Part shown: in pieces, positions 17,685-27,079 of the stretch
Position numbering within the stretch: the first letter of the stretch is position 1
How the letters are laid out: each line of letters opens with the position of its first letter
Source: Sphingobacteriales bacterium
GTDB taxonomy: Bacteria; Bacteroidota; Bacteroidia; Chitinophagales; Chitinophagaceae
Assembly: GCA_026391525.1 (NCBI GenBank)
Contig: JAPLEF010000105.1
Coordinates: 1-64,000, forward strand
Direction: 5' to 3'
Length of the DNA: 64,000 nt
Translations under genes and position numbers: made by a program
Notes under the pieces: model-generated
What the model was told of the DNA's origin: nothing
Seen by the model: only the letters and a program-made list of their open reading frames with translations
Databases searched by the model: none

Positions 17685-19355
17685 ATGAATGAACCCATTA
17701 AAGCCGGTAAACATCCAAAAGCTTTGTATGTGCTTTTTTTCACAGAAATGTGGGAACGATTTGCCTATTACCTCATGGTAGGAATCCTTTTGCTTTATAT
17801 GATAGATACTACAACTGGAGGAAAAGGGCTTTCCCAAAAAGTGGGTGCTGATATTGTAGGAAGCTTTATTGCGCTGGTTTACCTAACTCCTTTTATCGGG
17901 GGCTTGATTGCCGATCGTTATTTAGGATATATAAAATCCATTTTCCTGGGCGGAAGTCTTATGGCCGCAGGTTATCTGTGCCTGGCGATACCCGGGAATA
18001 CAGCCATGTTCATTTCACTTGGTTTGATTATCGTTGGGAACGGTTTTTTCAAACCCAATATTTCTGCCATCCTTGGAAATATTTATAATCGTGAAGATTT
18101 AAAACCGCTGAAAGACAATGCCTACAACATATTCTACATGGGCATCAACATCGGAGCCTTTGTTTGCAATTTCGTAGCTGCCTATCTGCGCAATGCTTAC
18201 GGTTGGGGTTATGCGTTTGCAGCAGCGGGCGTAGGCCTCATCATCGGCATGATCATTCTTGCACTCAACCTGAAGCATGTTAAAATTGGAGACATCAAAA
18301 AACCTGCACAGAAAGAAGACATGTCGATGCTTCAAATTTTTGGCTTCGTGTTTCTGCCGGCATTGATTACAGCTTTGATTGGCTGGTATGTACCGATGAA
18401 GGTATTTGGAACCACCATCATGGGAACACAGGCCAATGATGCATTCATATTTGCATGCCTGCCCATCATCGCCTTCTATATTTCCTTATGGGTGAAAGCC
18501 AAAGGGCAGGATAAAAAAGGAATTGGCGCCTTATTGTTTATTTTTTCGGTGAGTATCATTTTCTGGACCATCTACAACCAAAACTCTACCGGTCTTACCA
18601 TCTGGGCCGAAAAACATACAGACCGCACCGCTTCAGTATCCACTGAAAAAATTGCCGGAAAGATATTTCCCATGCAGGAGGTTACCGATACACCACGACT
18701 GGTTAATAAAGTAAATGAATTTTTTGTTGATGTAAAAGGTGACAGTGGCAAAGTGATCCAAACCATGGGGCCCGACCCGTATTTCAATAATGTGCCAAAA
18801 GACCAATGGCCAAAAGGGTCGTCAGTAAAACTCATCAATACAGAAATTTTTCAATCGATCAATCCTTTATTCATCGTTTTGCTCACCCTGGTATTCGTTC
18901 CTTTATTCGATTGGCTCCGAAAGAGAGGAAAAGAACCCACCACTGCATCTAAATTCGGAATGGCATCTTTCATTGCAGGGCTTTCTGCATTGGTGATGGT
19001 GTTCGCCATCATGTCGGTACCTTCGGTTTACGGCTACAAAACTTCTCCTGCCTGGCTTTGGGGCACTTATTTCGTGTTCACCATCAGTGAGATTTTCCTT
19101 AGCCCGATCGGATTATCACTGGTATCTAAACTTGCTCCTGCAAGGTTGACGGCACTCATGATGGGAGGCTGGTTCTTATCCACTTCTATAGGGGGAAAAG
19201 TGGCAGGGGTGATGACCAGTTTCTGGGATGATTTCACTGATAAAAAAGTATTTTTCCTGATACTTACCATAGCCGCATTTGTAGGCGGCATATTGATTTA
19301 TTCAAGGATCAAATCGCTCAATGCAATCGTAAAAGATAAAACAGGCTCAGCCTAA
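17685..19355 (+). CDS. proton-dependent oligopeptide transporter (POT/PTR family)
   Basis: A 556-residue MFS-type peptide/proton symporter. It carries the POT motif ExxER in FFTEMWERFAYYL (E21, E24, R25), and the PTR2 signature around GGLIADRYLGY and FYMGINIGAFVCN. About twelve to fourteen membrane helices are visible. A hydrophilic insert of nearly 80 residues (about 310-388) interrupts the C-terminal half and probably forms an extracytoplasmic domain. First of three consecutive peptide transporters; a strong terminator follows, so it is probably transcribed apart from the OPT gene. Confidence 0.94.
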   Translation: MNEPIKAGKHPKALYVLFFTEMWERFAYYLMVGILLLYMIDTTTGGKGLSQKVGADIVGSFIALVYLTPFIGGLIADRYLGYIKSIFLGGSLMAAGYLCLAIPGNTAMFISLGLIIVGNGFFKPNISAILGNIYNREDLKPLKDNAYNIFYMGINIGAFVCNFVAAYLRNAYGWGYAFAAAGVGLIIGMIILALNLKHVKIGDIKKPAQKEDMSMLQIFGFVFLPALITALIGWYVPMKVFGTTIMGTQANDAFIFACLPIIAFYISLWVKAKGQDKKGIGALLFIFSVSIIFWTIYNQNSTGLTIWAEKHTDRTASVSTEKIAGKIFPMQEVTDTPRLVNKVNEFFVDVKGDSGKVIQTMGPDPYFNNVPKDQWPKGSSVKLINTEIFQSINPLFIVLLTLVFVPLFDWLRKRGKEPTTASKFGMASFIAGLSALVMVFAIMSVPSVYGYKTSPAWLWGTYFVFTISEIFLSPIGLSLVSKLAPARLTALMMGGWFLSTSIGGKVAGVMTSFWDDFTDKKVFFLILTIAAFVGGILIYSRIKSLNAIVKDKTGSA

Positions 19356-19375
19356 GCTGCCAAAATACGGCAAGA

Positions 19376-19403
19376 GGCGATACGATTAGGTATCGCCTTT
19401 TTT
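19376..19403 (+). terminator. Rho-independent terminator after the first POT gene
   Basis: GGCGATAC (19376-19383) pairs perfectly with GTATCGCC (19390-19397), loop of six, then TTTTTT. It lies 20 bases past the stop codon. Confidence 0.88.
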
Positions 19404-19432
19404 ATTTATCTTACTTTTTTAAACTAACTGTC

Positions 19433-21475
19433 ATGTCTGATAAAAAGCTATTCCAGCCTTTCGTATCTCCACAAACCATCATGAAGGAACTCACGGTAAA
19501 ATCAATTTTACTGGGAAGCTTGTTTGGCGTGATTTTCGGTGCCGCTACCGTTTATCTTGCCTTAAAGGCCGGATTGACCGTTTCTGCTTCCATCCCAATC
19601 GCTGTAATTGCGATTACCCTTGGACGTAAGTTTTTCAAAACCACTATACTTGAAAACAATATCATTCAAACAACAGGTAGTGCAGGAGAAAGTATAGCCT
19701 CCGGTGTTGCCTTCACACTTCCCGGTTTTCTATTCCTTTCTTCACCCGATAGTGCTTCTTATTTCAATTATCTTACCATCCTTATTCTGGCCATTGTCGG
19801 TGGCATGCTGGGCACCTTACTGATGGTACCATTGCGTAAAGCACTTATTGTAAATGAACATGAAACCCTTCCTTATCCTGAAGGAACAGCTTGCGGTGAT
19901 GTATTGAAAGCCGGTGAAAAAGGTGGCGATTTTGCCAAGACTGCCTTTTGGGGATTGGGAGTTGCCTTTCTTTATGCCATTCTTCAGAAAATAGTAAGAG
20001 TGATAGCTGAAACGCCTGAATTTATGACACGCCAGGCTAACAAATTTTTTCCTTCAGCAAAAATCAGCGGCGAAATTACTCCGGAATATTTAGGGGTTGG
20101 CTACATAATCGGCCCGCGCATTGCAGGTGTACTGGTTGCAGGCGGTGTACTCAGCTGGCTGGTGTTGATTCCTTTACTTGCTTCAATTGTTCCCGCAGAC
20201 ACCATCGCCAATCAACTGGTGAAACTGGGCTATCTGGCTGATATCACAAAAGATGGGGGTAAAGGAGGGTGGAATGCAACCACCCATGGTTTCAAAGATT
20301 TTTCTGCTGCCATCTATTATGCATTCATCAGGCAGATAGGCGCCGGTGCAGTTGCTGCAGGGGGTATCATCACGCTCTTCAAAACCATACCTACCATCAT
20401 CAAATCGGTAAAAGGAAGTTTTAGTTCCATCAAAAAAAATAGTGAAGCTGCAGATACCGTTGTTTTAAGAACGGAAAGAGACCTGAATATCAAAATCGTA
20501 GGATTTGGAAGCCTTGCCCTTGTTGCATTGATTGCAGTATTGCCCCAGGTTCCGGGCGACAGTATCTTACAAAAATTATTGATCGGAGTATTGGTGATTA
20601 TTTTCGGTGCACTCTTTGTTACGGTTTCATCCAGGATTGTAGGCTTAATCGGATCTTCAAATAATCCTATCAGCGGAATGACCATTGCCACGGTAATGGG
20701 TACCAGCCTAATCTTTATGGCCGTGGGCTGGACGGGTGCAAGTTACGAACCCCTGGTACTGGTAGTTGGTGGAATGATCTGTATTGCTGCTGCTAATGCA
20801 GGTGCTACTTCACAGGATCTTAAAAGTGGATATATTGTTGGAGCTACACCGCGCAATCAGCAAATAGCGCTTTTCGTTGGTGCAATTGTGTCTTCTATCG
20901 TAATCGGCATCACCATAAAGTACCTGGATAAACCCAATGCTGAAATGCTTGCACAAGGCATCCAGCATGCCATTGGCACTGAAAAATATCCTGCTCCACA
21001 GGCTACATTGATGGCTACTCTCATTAAAGGGATACTTTCGTTTAACCTTGACTGGCAGTATGTTTTTGTAGGAGTGTTCCTTGCAGTGGTGATGGAACTT
21101 TGCGGAATAAAAGCCCTGAGTTTTGCAGTGGGAGCGTATCTCCCCTTATCAACAACACTGCCTATATTCATAGGAGGGGCCATCAAGGGATTGGTAGATC
21201 TTCGTAAACAAAAAGCCCATATCATCAACAGTCTGGAAGAAGAAGAATTGGGCAAAGGCAGTTTATTCGCAACCGGCCTTGTTGCAGGCGGTGCTGTTGC
21301 TGGAGTAATCATAGCCTTTGTTTCTGGTAGCGAAAGCGGAGACCGTTTTCTAAAATCAATCAGTATGGAAGCAGGCTTAGAGCATGGTTTAAGCCAGGGT
21401 GGCTATTACCTTCTTGGTGTAGCCTTTTTTGCTGCAATGGGATGGATATTATATAAAACAGCTTTGAAAAAATAA
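19433..21475 (+). CDS. OPT family oligopeptide transporter
   Basis: A 680-residue protein with around sixteen hydrophobic helices, of the oligopeptide transporter (OPT) family. Typical landmarks are FGAATVYLALKAGLTVSAS, the NEHETLPYPEGTACGDVLKA stretch and the TSQDLKSGYIVGATPRNQQ stretch. Prokaryotic OPT members are thought to be proton-coupled importers of peptides, possibly also metal chelates. It lies between two POT transporters, 48 bases ahead of the second, which suggests a locus for peptide scavenging. Confidence 0.93.
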   Translation: MSDKKLFQPFVSPQTIMKELTVKSILLGSLFGVIFGAATVYLALKAGLTVSASIPIAVIAITLGRKFFKTTILENNIIQTTGSAGESIASGVAFTLPGFLFLSSPDSASYFNYLTILILAIVGGMLGTLLMVPLRKALIVNEHETLPYPEGTACGDVLKAGEKGGDFAKTAFWGLGVAFLYAILQKIVRVIAETPEFMTRQANKFFPSAKISGEITPEYLGVGYIIGPRIAGVLVAGGVLSWLVLIPLLASIVPADTIANQLVKLGYLADITKDGGKGGWNATTHGFKDFSAAIYYAFIRQIGAGAVAAGGIITLFKTIPTIIKSVKGSFSSIKKNSEAADTVVLRTERDLNIKIVGFGSLALVALIAVLPQVPGDSILQKLLIGVLVIIFGALFVTVSSRIVGLIGSSNNPISGMTIATVMGTSLIFMAVGWTGASYEPLVLVVGGMICIAAANAGATSQDLKSGYIVGATPRNQQIALFVGAIVSSIVIGITIKYLDKPNAEMLAQGIQHAIGTEKYPAPQATLMATLIKGILSFNLDWQYVFVGVFLAVVMELCGIKALSFAVGAYLPLSTTLPIFIGGAIKGLVDLRKQKAHIINSLEEEELGKGSLFATGLVAGGAVAGVIIAFVSGSESGDRFLKSISMEAGLEHGLSQGGYYLLGVAFFAAMGWILYKTALKK

Positions 21476-21523
21476 ACAGTTAACCCTAATCGTTAGTAAA
21501 CAGCAACTTAAACAATAGATCTC

Positions 21524-23164
21524 ATGTGGAAAAATCATCCAAAAGCCCTTCCCTTCCTTTTTTTCAGTGAAATGTGGGAACGGTTCGGTTATTACCTGAT
21601 GATAGGCATCTTTACCTTCTATCTCAAAGATGCAGTTCATGGATTCAATATGGATGAAAAAGAATCTGCAAGCCTCTATGGTACATTCATTGCACTGGTG
21701 TTTTTCACTCCGTTCATTGGCGGTTTGCTGGCCGACCGTTATCTTGGTTATCGTCGTTCGATAATCCTTGGTGGGCTGTTGATGGGAACCGGTTATTGTT
21801 TGATGAGCATTCACGATATCAGCACCCTTTATCTTTCAATGACGCTGGTAATCTTGGGCAATGGTTTCTTTAAACCAAACATCTCTACCCTTTTGGGGAA
21901 TGTTTATTCCACTCCAAAACACAGGGAGCAAAAGGATGAAGGATACAATATTTTTTACATGGGCATCAACATCGGTGCTTTCGTATGCAATTTTTTCGGG
22001 GCAGCACTTTACACTACAATTGGATGGGGCGCCGCATTCATTGCAGCAGGAATTGGGATGTTCATCGGCGTGGCTACTTTCATATCAGGAACCAAACATT
22101 ATGTGGCATATGATACGAGAAAGCCTTTACAAGAAGGCGATATGCCGCTTTGGAAAATAATGGCTGCAGTGATCTTTCCTTCATTTTTATTTGGAGTAAT
22201 TGGCTGGTTCATCAAAGGTGATGGATATATATTTGACTCCAACAGCACCGATGCTTTCATCTTTGCCTGCATTCCTGTTCTGGTTTTTTATTTCGCCCTG
22301 TATTTTCGCAGCAATAAGGATGAAAAACCAGCGATGGGTGCTATGCTTGCTATTTTTGCTGTAGTGATTTTATTCTGGGCGATTTTCAAACAAAATGGAT
22401 CGGCACTCAATACCTGGGCAAGCCGCTATACCGAAAGGCATGTTGAAGGCACAACAGGTGATGTACTGAGTAAATTACGACTTACCGAAGAAATCCGGTT
22501 CCGCAAAGATTCTGTTACCCAAACCGATTCGCAATTCCGGAAAATTAAAGTTGATGGCAGTGAAGTAAAAATTTATGACTACCCGTCCTATTTTAAAAAT
22601 ATGAACCTATCTAAAACAGATGTAAAGGAAGGTGATACCGTAAAAGCCTGGGTGCCCAGCCTGAGTCAATCTATCAACCCATTTTGGGTTATCGCACTAA
22701 CCCCTTTAGTGGTAGCCTTCTTTACCTGGCTTCGTGGAAAAGGTAAAGAACCATCTACACCCAGTAAGATTGCATTCGGCCTGCTCATATCTGCACTTTC
22801 TGTTCTGGTGATGGTTGGTGCTGTAAAAGCTGGTGGCAATGGTGCCGAAAAAGTGAGTATTTGGTGGTTGGCTGCCAGTTATGGAGTAGTTACTATTGGA
22901 GAGCTGTTTTTGAGCCCCATGGGTTTATCGCTGGTATCCAAACTAAGCCCGGTAAGAATCACATCGCTGATGATGGGCGGATGGTTTGTATCTACTTCTA
23001 TTGGAAATAAACTGAGCGGTATCCTTGCGAGTAAGTGGGACCAGTATAATGACAAATCCAGTTATTTCTGGCTGAATTTCGGCTTGCTTTTTGGAGCAGC
23101 AGCTTTCCTTTTCATCTTGTTGAAATGGCTGAACAGGGTGATGCGCGAAAAAGGAGTCAACTAA
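21524..23164 (+). CDS. proton-dependent oligopeptide transporter (POT/PTR family), second copy
   Basis: A 546-residue paralogue of the product of 17685-19355. ExxER is at E16, E19, R20 (FFSEMWERFGYYL) and the FYMGINIGAFVCN signature is kept. Like its neighbour it has a hydrophilic insert (about 301-383) in the C-terminal half, but the insert sequence differs. Proton-coupled import of di- and tripeptides at the inner membrane is expected; different substrate preference from the first copy is plausible. It ends nine bases from the convergent DUF1501 gene. Confidence 0.93.
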   Translation: MWKNHPKALPFLFFSEMWERFGYYLMIGIFTFYLKDAVHGFNMDEKESASLYGTFIALVFFTPFIGGLLADRYLGYRRSIILGGLLMGTGYCLMSIHDISTLYLSMTLVILGNGFFKPNISTLLGNVYSTPKHREQKDEGYNIFYMGINIGAFVCNFFGAALYTTIGWGAAFIAAGIGMFIGVATFISGTKHYVAYDTRKPLQEGDMPLWKIMAAVIFPSFLFGVIGWFIKGDGYIFDSNSTDAFIFACIPVLVFYFALYFRSNKDEKPAMGAMLAIFAVVILFWAIFKQNGSALNTWASRYTERHVEGTTGDVLSKLRLTEEIRFRKDSVTQTDSQFRKIKVDGSEVKIYDYPSYFKNMNLSKTDVKEGDTVKAWVPSLSQSINPFWVIALTPLVVAFFTWLRGKGKEPSTPSKIAFGLLISALSVLVMVGAVKAGGNGAEKVSIWWLAASYGVVTIGELFLSPMGLSLVSKLSPVRITSLMMGGWFVSTSIGNKLSGILASKWDQYNDKSSYFWLNFGLLFGAAAFLFILLKWLNRVMREKGVN

Positions 23165-23173
23165 AATACGGGT

Positions 23174-24367
23174 TTAGATAAATTTCAATTTACTATAACT
23201 CTTGCCAATGATTTTCTGGTCATCTGCTCCCAGCCAATTAGCTAACACTGTGGCATAAACGCTTTTGAAATCAACGGTATATTTAAGATCCCCATCAATA
23301 AGGTCGGCGAGGTCCGGCAACGGATTCAGAAACCCTTTTTGTTTCAATGCGCCACTGATCAAAAACATATTATTCGCAGTTCCATGGTCGGTTCCATTGC
23401 TGGCATTCTGGCCAACCCTTCTTCCAAATTCCGAAAAAGTCATCAGCAATACATCTTCAAAGCGGTGTTGCGCCTTCATATCGTCGGTAAAGGCTTTGAT
23501 GGCATCATTGAATTGCATAAACAAACGTTTCTGTTGTGCTTCCTGATTGATATGCGTATCGAAACTTCCTAAAGACACATAATAAACTTTAGTGTTGATA
23601 TCGGAAAGAATAAGGCTGGCAATGGTTCTAAGATTTTTACCAAGTTCAGTGGCAGGATAATTTTTTCCGGCAGCTTGTAACTGACTTTTATCATGGATGT
23701 AGGAAGCGCTGTTGATGGCATCGCCCATTGTTTTATAAAGGTAGTCGGCGGTTTCCTCCCCGTGCTGGTACCCCGCTATCAATTGCTTGTAATAGGGATC
23801 GTTGCTGCTATTGTACAAACGTTTTGGATCCGTTGTTGCAATGCCTGAATAATTTTTTCCTTTCATGGCAAGACTCAGCATATCATCCATCTCGATGATC
23901 TGTGTTGGCTTATCACAACCACTGCATTGTTCATCCAAATAACGCCCCAGCCATCCGGTATAAATATACTCATTGCTTTGGCTGCCACTTTGCCAGATGT
24001 CCATACTTCTAAAATGAGAACGATCGGGATTAGGATATCCTACCGTATTAAGCATAGCCAGGTTTCCTTCATCATAAAGAGCTTTACAGGCAACCAATGC
24101 GGGATGCAGTCCGGCATCGTCAGTAAGAGTGAGCGTTTTAGTTTTATCTATCGCAAGCCTTGGTCTTTCCCGATAGTAGATGTCGTTGGTAACCGGTATG
24201 ATGGTATTCAATCCGTCGTTACCCCCGTTAAACTGAACTATAACCAATACCTTATTACCCGGAGGAACTGATGGCTTGCGGCTTAGGGCCTGAAGGAATC
24301 CAGGAAGCATCACAGAAGCAGAAGCCAGTGTACCGGTTTGGATAAAAGTTTTTCTATTGATAAGCAT
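23174..24367 (-). CDS. DUF1501 family protein
   Basis: A 397-residue protein of the DUF1501 family (alkaline-phosphatase/sulfatase-like fold). The N terminus (NRKTFIQTGTLASASVMLPG) looks like an export signal of the Tat type, but lacks the twin arginine. Family features are VQFNGGNDGLNTI, SHFRSMDIWQSG, LLMTFSEFGRRVGQNASNG and TDHGTANNMF. Enzymatic activity is unknown. It is 34 bases downstream of a DUF1800 gene; these two families are almost always found together. Confidence 0.9.
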   Translation of the reverse strand: MLINRKTFIQTGTLASASVMLPGFLQALSRKPSVPPGNKVLVIVQFNGGNDGLNTIIPVTNDIYYRERPRLAIDKTKTLTLTDDAGLHPALVACKALYDEGNLAMLNTVGYPNPDRSHFRSMDIWQSGSQSNEYIYTGWLGRYLDEQCSGCDKPTQIIEMDDMLSLAMKGKNYSGIATTDPKRLYNSSNDPYYKQLIAGYQHGEETADYLYKTMGDAINSASYIHDKSQLQAAGKNYPATELGKNLRTIASLILSDINTKVYYVSLGSFDTHINQEAQQKRLFMQFNDAIKAFTDDMKAQHRFEDVLLMTFSEFGRRVGQNASNGTDHGTANNMFLISGALKQKGFLNPLPDLADLIDGDLKYTVDFKSVYATVLANWLGADDQKIIGKSYSKLKFI

Positions 24368-24401
24368 ACAAGTTGTTTAAAAAAATTGATACGGTTTGAA
24401 T

Positions 24402-25844
24402 TTAACAGAGTTGGTATTCTGGTGTAGCCATAAGTCTGAGGATTGTGGTACGGATATAGTCTTCCCTGCTTTGTTCATTTACAAAAGCTGCAAGCATCTT
24501 TGCTTCTGGCCGGTTTCCGGTTTGCCACAGCACATCTGCGATGGCTTTAACCAGATCTTCCCTTGGTATTGAATCGAAAAGCTTATAAACCGCTGGCCAA
24601 TCTATTCCAATACCTCCGGTTCGGTAAGCAGCATCAGTTTGACCCATATTCACATCATCATCCGATTTAGCCCTGATGTTTAATTTCTCGGAGGAGGTAA
24701 TAAAAGCAGGTATCCTTAACCGTAACATCAGTGTACTGCTGTCGATCCAATTACGGCCACCAGGCCAACCCGCTACATTGGGAGGATAAAACAAGATCTG
24801 CCCAAGAAGTTTTTGAAAAAGCAATTGTGCATTGTCGTTTTCCATTTTCAAGGGGATGAGGCGCCGTAGACCAACCAACAGTTCGATAGGCGACTTGATG
24901 TGGTTGCCGATATTTTTTTGTTCATAAAACCAGTCGCTCATAAAGATATCACTTAGTAAATATTTGATATCATAATTAGATTTGAAAAAGCGGCTACTCA
25001 ACCAATCTATTTTCGATTCATCTGGCTTTTCATTCACCAGAAAACTATATAATTTACTGGTGATGTGTTTGGCGGTTTGTTTTTCTTTAAGCAGGATGTT
25101 GAGTACATCATCACCATTAAAATTTCCGGTTTGTCCGAAAATGGTTTTAGCTTCCTCATCATGAAAATAAGCCCTGTTTTCAAACTTTCCATCGAGGTTA
25201 AAACCCCAGCCTGTAAAAGCCCTTGCTGCTTCTTTGATATCTGTTTCACTGTAGTGACCCCTGCCCAAAGTAAATAGCTCCATCACTTCACGGGCAAAAT
25301 TTTCATTAGGCTTTTTCTTTTTGTTTTGCTGGTTGTTGAGGAACTGAATCATGGCAGGCGATTTACTTACCGCCTTTAACAGGTCGCCGAAATTACCCAA
25401 AGCATGAGTGCGGATGATATGCAGTAATTCCTGTTGAAAATAGCTATTGATCACCCTGCAGGAAAAATGACCATGCCAGAATAGGCTCAACTTTTCCCTG
25501 AGCTGCGCTTCACTATTTATCATTTCATCTAACCATAGGATATTCAGGTTTCGGATATCATCTTTAGATTGCTGACGCATTTTTTGTTGCCGCTCTTTTT
25601 TGGTTTCTTCATCCATTTTACCTGCCTTATCAAGAGCCACCAGATCCTTCACGCCATTCGAAAGTCCGGCAATGAGATTATCGGCAACTTCAAGCTTTTC
25701 TGGTTTTGATGATGATGTTTCGAGAAGTAACTGCCATAAATCGGCAGGTTTGATGGTATCGAGAGCAGCGGCATTTTCGGCCATAGGGCCAAAAGCAGCA
25801 CGCCAAAGCAAATGTTGATTCTTTAATCGGTTGGTAACAGGCAT
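24402..25844 (-). CDS. DUF1800 family protein
   Basis: A 480-residue protein of the DUF1800 family. Recognisable stretches are LSLFWHGHFSCRV, QELLHIIRTHALGNFGD, NENFAREVMELFTLG, EAARAFTGWGF and PPNVAGWPGGRNWID. It lacks an obvious signal peptide. The family's function is not established; it co-occurs with DUF1501 proteins as here, and both are probably made from one transcript with DUF1800 first. It is divergent from the AlkB-type gene at 25960. Confidence 0.9.
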   Translation of the reverse strand: MPVTNRLKNQHLLWRAAFGPMAENAAALDTIKPADLWQLLLETSSSKPEKLEVADNLIAGLSNGVKDLVALDKAGKMDEETKKERQQKMRQQSKDDIRNLNILWLDEMINSEAQLREKLSLFWHGHFSCRVINSYFQQELLHIIRTHALGNFGDLLKAVSKSPAMIQFLNNQQNKKKKPNENFAREVMELFTLGRGHYSETDIKEAARAFTGWGFNLDGKFENRAYFHDEEAKTIFGQTGNFNGDDVLNILLKEKQTAKHITSKLYSFLVNEKPDESKIDWLSSRFFKSNYDIKYLLSDIFMSDWFYEQKNIGNHIKSPIELLVGLRRLIPLKMENDNAQLLFQKLLGQILFYPPNVAGWPGGRNWIDSSTLMLRLRIPAFITSSEKLNIRAKSDDDVNMGQTDAAYRTGGIGIDWPAVYKLFDSIPREDLVKAIADVLWQTGNRPEAKMLAAFVNEQSREDYIRTTILRLMATPEYQLC

Positions 25845-25959
25845 AGAAGGGAGAAATTTTTAAGTATAAACATAGACGATACAATAACTGCTTGGTTTAA
25901 CAAAGACCAAGAATAACAACATTTTCACTTTATTTCGTAAATTGTATAAATTAGTATTT

Positions 25960-27012
25960 ATGAGCATCAGGATGTTTAAATACCTTTCACCGATTAGTTT
26001 TTATGCTGCCGGCTGGATTTCCTTCCATCACCAAGGATTTTGGGTATGGTTACCCATGATATATGCATGGATCCTCATTCCGTTACTGGAACTCATGATT
26101 AAACCAAGTAACCGGAACCTGGATGCCGCAGAAACTGAAATGGCTAAAAAAAGCAGGGTTTACGACTATCTGCTTTATCTGGTGGTTCCACTCCAGTTTG
26201 GGGCGCTTTATGTATTTCTACATTCACTGTCTGATACCGGTCTTAGTTTCTGGGATATCACAGGCCGCACATTAAGCATGGGACTTTTTTGTGGCACATT
26301 TGGCATCAATGTTGCGCATGAACTGGGTCATCGCAATAAAAGATATGAGCAACTGATGGCAAAAGCCTTATTGGCCACCTCATTGTATATTCATTTTTTC
26401 ATTGAACACAATAAAGGGCATCATAAAAATGTATCCACACCCGAAGACCCAAGCAGTGCCCACTATAACGAACCCGTTTATACTTTCTGGTTCCGTACTA
26501 TTTTTTATTCTTATTTATCTGCATGGAAAATTGCTGCAGATGATGCGGTGAAAAAAGGATATAAAGTGGTGAGTATTCACAACGAAATGCTGCAAGCCCA
26601 GTTGCTTCAAATACTTCTCATCACAGCAGTAGTTGTGATATTCGGCACCATGGCAACCGTTTGTTTTCTCGCCGCTGCGGGAACAGGCATCCTTTTACTG
26701 GAAACTGTAAATTATATAGAACACTATGGCTTGAGCAGAAAAAAAATGCCCAACGGTCAATATGAACGCGCCATGCCCTGGCATAGTTGGAACAGCGAAC
26801 ATCCCCTGGGGCGAATCATGCTTTTTGAACTGAGCAGGCATAGTGATCATCATTATTTGGCCAGTAAAAAATACCAAACTTTACATCATCATGCCAATGC
26901 CCCGCAATTGCCAACAGGATACCCCGGAAGCATGTTACTCGCACTGTTGCCTCCTGTTTGGTTTAAGGTGATGAACGGGAAGATTGAAAGGTTGGAAGCG
27001 TTTAAGGTTTAA
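25960..27012 (+). CDS. alkB: AlkB-type membrane di-iron alkane 1-monooxygenase
   Basis: A 350-residue integral membrane enzyme. All four histidine motifs are present: HELGH (120-124), EHNKGHH (149-155), NYIEHYG (251-257) and LSRHSDHH (291-298), which bind the non-haem di-iron centre. The family terminally hydroxylates medium-chain alkanes, but Bacteroidota relatives may act on other hydrophobic substrates. It needs rubredoxin and rubredoxin reductase, neither of which is nearby. ATG at 25960 is preferred over the TTG at 25942. The stop codon lies in a heptamer repeat array. Confidence 0.9.
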   Translation: MSIRMFKYLSPISFYAAGWISFHHQGFWVWLPMIYAWILIPLLELMIKPSNRNLDAAETEMAKKSRVYDYLLYLVVPLQFGALYVFLHSLSDTGLSFWDITGRTLSMGLFCGTFGINVAHELGHRNKRYEQLMAKALLATSLYIHFFIEHNKGHHKNVSTPEDPSSAHYNEPVYTFWFRTIFYSYLSAWKIAADDAVKKGYKVVSIHNEMLQAQLLQILLITAVVVIFGTMATVCFLAAAGTGILLLETVNYIEHYGLSRKKMPNGQYERAMPWHSWNSEHPLGRIMLFELSRHSDHHYLASKKYQTLHHHANAPQLPTGYPGSMLLALLPPVWFKVMNGKIERLEAFKV

Positions 27013-27035
27013 AGTTTAAGGTTTAAGGTTTAACG
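27001..27035 (+). repeat. five tandem heptamers TTTAAGG (with variants)
   Basis: The units read TTTAAGG, TTTAAAG, TTTAAGG, TTTAAGG, TTTAACG. The alkB stop codon lies in the second unit. A 7-base unit could slip in replication, but every frame through the array meets a stop, so the protein would hardly change. Confidence 0.75.
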
Positions 27036-27079
27036 TTTCTCGTATTGGAAACATTAATTTTTTTTATCTGATATAATCA

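Noticed and set aside
23174-24367. Certain Tat substrate
   Set aside because: The N terminus resembles a Tat signal but has RK rather than RR, so the route of export is undecided.
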